Position numbers and translations under genes: made by a program
Assembly (NCBI RefSeq): GCF_001682855.1
Contig: NZ_MAQW01000031.1
Span: forward strand, 124,487 to 188,486
From: Bacillus sp. FJAT-27264
GTDB lineage: Bacteria > Bacillota > Bacilli > Paenibacillales > Paenibacillaceae
Direction: 5' to 3'
DNA: 64,000 nt
The notes under the pieces: generated by a model
Seen by the model: the letters and a program-made list of their open reading frames with translations, nothing else
Told to the model about the DNA's origin: nothing
The model's database searches: none
Shown: positions 60,919 through 64,000 of the stretch, one piece after another
How the letters are laid out: each line of letters starts with the position of its first letter
How positions within the stretch are numbered: position 1 is the stretch's first letter

Positions 60919-62435
60919 ACAAACTGAACTGGTTAGATCGATCTATTGCGACGGTAAGCCCACGCTGGGCCTATAAGCGGTTGGCCTGGCGTAATGGGAT
61001 GAGTGTATTTGATTCTGGCGGACGAGGGCGGCTCAATCAAGGTTGGAACCCATCTGCATCGCCAAATGAGCAGCAGAAGCGGGGAGAACGTGCCCTGATT
61101 CGTGCGCGGGCACAGGACTTGGAGCACAATAGCGACATCGCGGCCGGGATCTTGCAAGCCTTTGATCGAAATGTGGTTGGCACAGGTATTATGCTACAGG
61201 CTAAAATTCCCCACGACATCCCAGGTAATGCTGCGGGTGAGTTCAACAAAAAAATTGAAACGCTGTGGAAGGAGTATTGCAAAGCCGGAAATATTGATAT
61301 TACTGCTACGCAATCGCTTGAAGAGATCACTGAAATGATTGTCCGCCGCTATCACGTCGACGGCGGGATCTTTGTGGTCAAGGTCTATGTCAAGGACAGC
61401 GAGTATCCGTTTAAGTTGCAACTGCGGTCTGTGGATGAGTTGAATACGTTGGTGCAGCCAGGGGAAGGGAAACGGATTGTGGAAGGCGTGGAACTGGATG
61501 ATTTTAATAGGCCGGTTGCATATCATTTCAAGAAGGCGTCTGACGGATATCTAATGAATCCTGCGGAGACAGTTCGTATTCCAGCGAAAGATGTCATTTT
61601 CCTGTTCAAAAAAACCGATCCGCGTCAAGTACGAGAAGTTTCACAGCTAGTTACTGCGCTTCCGCGCATTAAAGATGCTAATCAATTTATCGAAGCTGTG
61701 TCTATCAAAGAGCGCGTGCTTGCTTGCATGTCCGTCTTTATCAAGAAGAGCACTCCACAGGGGGGTGTTGGGCGTGGTGTGCGGAGCGGCGGGCAGGAGG
61801 TTGATTACAGCGGCGTGTCCTTATCTCCCGGGATGATCGGGGAGCTGAATCCAGGGGATGAAGTGCAAACTGTAATTCCTGCGGGACAAGCTTCCAATAC
61901 GAAGGAGTTTATAACAACCTTGGTTCGTATGATTGCGGCGGGATTGGGATTAAGCTATGAGGCTGTCTCTCGTGATTTGTCACAGGTTAATTACTCTTCG
62001 GCCCGACAGGGATTGATTGAGGACAGAAAACTGTACAAAAAACTTCAAAAGATGATCATTGACCGAGTGCTGCGCCCGGTCTATTTGGAGTTTTTAGAGT
62101 CCATGTACTTAAGTGGGAAGCTAGACCTTCCGGGGTATTCACAGGACCGCAGCCGTTACACTGCTCATGTGTGGGTGCCGCCAGGCAACACATGGATTGA
62201 TCCCAAGAAGGAAGCAGATGCCAACAAAACGGCGCTGGAATCCAACCAGGATACACTTGCCCGTATTTGTGCGGAACGGGGTGAGGATTGGCGGGATGTT
62301 GTGGTGCAACGCGCCGCCGAGATCAACCTTATTAATGAACTGATCGGGGAACGGTCAGGAAAGGAGCGAGAAACCGTTGAGGAAGAAGAACCGGAGGACG
62401 ATGAAAAAGACGAATCCGCCAACAACGCTGCATAG
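60915..62435 (+). CDS. Phage portal protein (lambda family)
   Basis: A 506-residue protein of the lambda-type portal family: PRWAYKRLAWRNGMSVFDSG, RGERALIRARAQDLEHNSDI, and ARQGLIEDRKLYKKLQKMII mark it, each quoted in part. It forms the ring at the capsid vertex through which DNA enters. Residues 480-506 are an acidic tail. GTG 60915 touches the end of AAGGGAGG, so a CTG at 60924, 8 bases from that site, may be the true start. It overlaps the capsid gene by 35 bases. Confidence 0.9.
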   Translation: MNKLNWLDRSIATVSPRWAYKRLAWRNGMSVFDSGGRGRLNQGWNPSASPNEQQKRGERALIRARAQDLEHNSDIAAGILQAFDRNVVGTGIMLQAKIPHDIPGNAAGEFNKKIETLWKEYCKAGNIDITATQSLEEITEMIVRRYHVDGGIFVVKVYVKDSEYPFKLQLRSVDELNTLVQPGEGKRIVEGVELDDFNRPVAYHFKKASDGYLMNPAETVRIPAKDVIFLFKKTDPRQVREVSQLVTALPRIKDANQFIEAVSIKERVLACMSVFIKKSTPQGGVGRGVRSGGQEVDYSGVSLSPGMIGELNPGDEVQTVIPAGQASNTKEFITTLVRMIAAGLGLSYEAVSRDLSQVNYSSARQGLIEDRKLYKKLQKMIIDRVLRPVYLEFLESMYLSGKLDLPGYSQDRSRYTAHVWVPPGNTWIDPKKEADANKTALESNQDTLARICAERGEDWRDVVVQRAAEINLINELIGERSGKERETVEEEEPEDDEKDESANNAA

Positions 62436-64000
62436 AGCGGCAGGCCCGCCGGATAATCAATTATCTCGAACGCTGACCTTCAGCAGGGATACGATTAATG
62501 AGGAAGCCCGTACCGCCGAACTGTCGTTTTCGTCCGAAGCCCCTTACGAGCGTTATTTTGGTAGCGAGATTTTGAGTCATGACCCCGGAGCGATTGACCT
62601 GGAAAGGTTGACCGAAGTCGGGGTTTTGTTATTTGCACATGGCCGCAACTCCCGATATGGGAACATGCCGATTGGAGTTATTCAAAAAGTGTGGGTGGAT
62701 AACAATGAGCGCAAAGCCCGTGCATTAGTCCAGTTTGACGACGATGAGGACAGCGACAAGGTGTTCCAAAAAGTGAAAAAGGGGATCATCAAGGGCGTTT
62801 CTGTCGGCTATGAAGTCTCATCTTGGGAAGAAGTCAAAGCCGGAAAGACTTCTTCTAATGGTCGCCATACCGGGCCTGCATATGTAGCGCTCAAGTGGCA
62901 ACCGTTTGAAATCAGTATCGAACCGACTCCGGCAGATCCATCTGTTGGGGTGGGACGCAGTTTTAATCAAAATGAGAGCGAGGATGAAGGAATGAAGGGA
63001 TTGAAAATGCTGGCTTTGGCCGCACAAGGATTAATGTATGCACCGGATGGCGGCGCAGGGATTGGCGGCGGCGCTGGAACGCCTACACCAACGGAGGGAG
63101 AGGGGCAACGAGCTGCAGCTCCACCGGGAATTGATCCTGCACAAGCTGCTCAGCAGGCCGCAACCGTAGAACGGACACGGGTGACTGAGATCAACTCGCT
63201 GTGCCGGAATTTTGACATGGACGCGACGACTTACATTGAGGATGGTAGCACTGTGGACAAAGTGAAGGATGCGATTTTGCAAAAGCAGATTGCCGACAGA
63301 GCGCCACAACGTACAACTGTGCAAGTAGGTGCAGAAGATCAGGACAAGTTCCGGGCAGCGGCTACGGATGCCCTGCTGCTTCGTGCTGCACGGACCGTAG
63401 ACAAGCCAGCAGCCGGAGCGCTGGAGCTGCGCAGCTTGCGCTTGCGTGACCTGGCTGTCGAGTGCCTGAACCGTGCTGGCGAAAGCGGAGCGCATTTGCT
63501 TCGCGATGAAGACCTACTGAAACGTGCGCTCAGCCCGGACAGCACATTCCAGGGTATTATCTCCAATGCGGCTAACAAAACACTCTCACAGGCGTATGCT
63601 GAGGCCCCGACGACCTTCCAGTTTTGGACGGGTAAGGGCAGCAACTCCGATTTCAAAGCGGCCGAGCATTATCGGATTTCTGAGGCTGGAAACTTAGAAG
63701 TGACACCACAAAATGGTCTGATCCCTTATGACACCGCAATGAAAGACGAGAAGGTAACAAAGGCCGTGCTGACATACAGCAAGCGTTGGGGCTTTACGCG
63801 TGAAGCGTTCATCAATGACGACCTTTCCATGCTGTCACGGGTTCCAGCAGCGTACGTTATTGCGGCCAAACGCGGTATTAACAAGCTGGTGTACAAAATG
63901 CTGGCGTCGAATCCATTAATTTTCGACAACAAAAATCTGTTTCACGCCGACCATGGCAACCTGGGGACTCCGGGTAAAATCGGAACAGTCACGATGAGCG
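62401..64000 (+). CDS. Prohead protease-major capsid fusion protein (partial)
   Basis: At least 533 residues, cut by the window end; no stop is present. Residues 20-200 are a prohead protease of the HK97/Mu-like type (YFGSEILSHDPGAIDLERLT, VGVLLFAHGRNSRYGNM with the catalytic-type His near 79, IKGVSVGYEV with Ser near 140). Residues 200-330 are a linker with Gly/Ala/Gln stretches and a scaffold-like helical region. From about 340 the major-capsid domain begins (QGIISNAANKTLSQAYAEA, KRWGFTREAFINDDLSML). The protease probably cleaves itself off during head maturation. Start ATG after CGGAGG. Confidence 0.85.
   Translation, partial: MKKTNPPTTLHRAAGPPDNQLSRTLTFSRDTINEEARTAELSFSSEAPYERYFGSEILSHDPGAIDLERLTEVGVLLFAHGRNSRYGNMPIGVIQKVWVDNNERKARALVQFDDDEDSDKVFQKVKKGIIKGVSVGYEVSSWEEVKAGKTSSNGRHTGPAYVALKWQPFEISIEPTPADPSVGVGRSFNQNESEDEGMKGLKMLALAAQGLMYAPDGGAGIGGGAGTPTPTEGEGQRAAAPPGIDPAQAAQQAATVERTRVTEINSLCRNFDMDATTYIEDGSTVDKVKDAILQKQIADRAPQRTTVQVGAEDQDKFRAAATDALLLRAARTVDKPAAGALELRSLRLRDLAVECLNRAGESGAHLLRDEDLLKRALSPDSTFQGIISNAANKTLSQAYAEAPTTFQFWTGKGSNSDFKAAEHYRISEAGNLEVTPQNGLIPYDTAMKDEKVTKAVLTYSKRWGFTREAFINDDLSMLSRVPAAYVIAAKRGINKLVYKMLASNPLIFDNKNLFHADHGNLGTPGKIGTVTMS

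Larger units (their letters stand above)
43750..64000. mobile_element. Siphovirus-like prophage, left end and onward
   Basis: From the minus-strand integrase (43825-45024) the region shows the standard temperate-phage order: integrase, ImmA/IrrE protease, repressor, divergent operator, Cro-like and excisionase-like genes, replication, small ORFs, ArpU-like regulator, terminase, portal, and protease-capsid. The gene density and tail-to-head overlaps are phage-like. The left junction must lie between 43750 and about 43824; no tRNA or clear attL core is visible there. The right end is outside the window, so the attachment core cannot be confirmed. Confidence 0.9.

Overview
The window looks like a chromosome segment of a Paenibacillus-type Firmicute. 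The evidence is its mid-GC composition, strong AGGAGG-type ribosome sites with frequent TTG and GTG starts, Spo0A-type boxes, SigD-like promoters, sporulation-type genes (SpoVB-like flippase, SleB-like hydrolase), and a 7TMR-DISM hybrid kinase paired with a SARP-type regulator. An integrated siphovirus-like prophage starts near 43.75 kb and runs off the right edge.

1-9.9 kb is a polysaccharide region. It holds the tail of a UDP-glucose dehydrogenase gene, two unrelated arrays of short intergenic repeats (one with a 115-bp higher-order period), manC, two tandem paralogous secreted GH26-PA14 mannanase-type enzymes, and a large secreted glycosidase-like protein with FN3 and F5/8-type modules. 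The first GH26 gene is preceded by a clear c-di-GMP-I (GEMM) riboswitch, and upstream of that by a good match to a SigD (motility sigma) promoter. The second GH26 gene has kept only a riboswitch-like 3' end in its leader.

9.9-43.75 kb is host housekeeping and signalling. In order it contains a GNAT enzyme carrying an in-frame 33-bp minisatellite, a CPA-type cation/proton antiporter, Dps, a hybrid kinase with degenerate internal modules and its response regulator, an MHYT-GGDEF-EAL c-di-GMP enzyme, a soluble PAS-MCP protein, AIM24-like and coiled-coil proteins, an M50-like peptidase, and a WYL regulator. These are followed by a complete five-gene oligopeptide ABC transporter, a polysaccharide deacetylase, a SpoVB-like flippase, a three-gene sortase cassette, a dGTPase, an LLM oxidoreductase, a membrane MCP with a possible SigD promoter, a 2-hydroxyacid dehydrogenase, an RNA 2',3'-cyclic phosphodiesterase and a SleB-like hydrolase.

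From about 43.75 kb the prophage runs in standard order. It has a tyrosine integrase, an ImmA/IrrE protease and a repressor on the minus strand. A divergent operator region follows, then a second Xre protein and an excisionase-like protein. Next come early and replication genes (HNH-like, DnaD-like initiator, PcfK/PcfJ-like pair, DUF3102-like), many small ORFs, an ArpU-like late regulator, a candidate cos region, small and large terminase, a head-joining protein, the portal, and a fused prohead protease-major capsid gene cut by the window end.

The most unusual signals are in the prophage. First, several otherwise unrelated small proteins begin with a poly-phenylalanine stretch, mostly followed by an acidic -ED- motif. 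Second, a 250-bp segment bounded by perfect 27-bp inverted repeats holds, in reverse orientation, a frameshifted HTH gene of the same poly-Phe type. Outside the prophage, the best signals are the SigD promoter plus c-di-GMP riboswitch on a mannanase gene, the LPKTG mini-substrate/sortase/amidase cassette, and the hybrid kinase with pseudo-domains.
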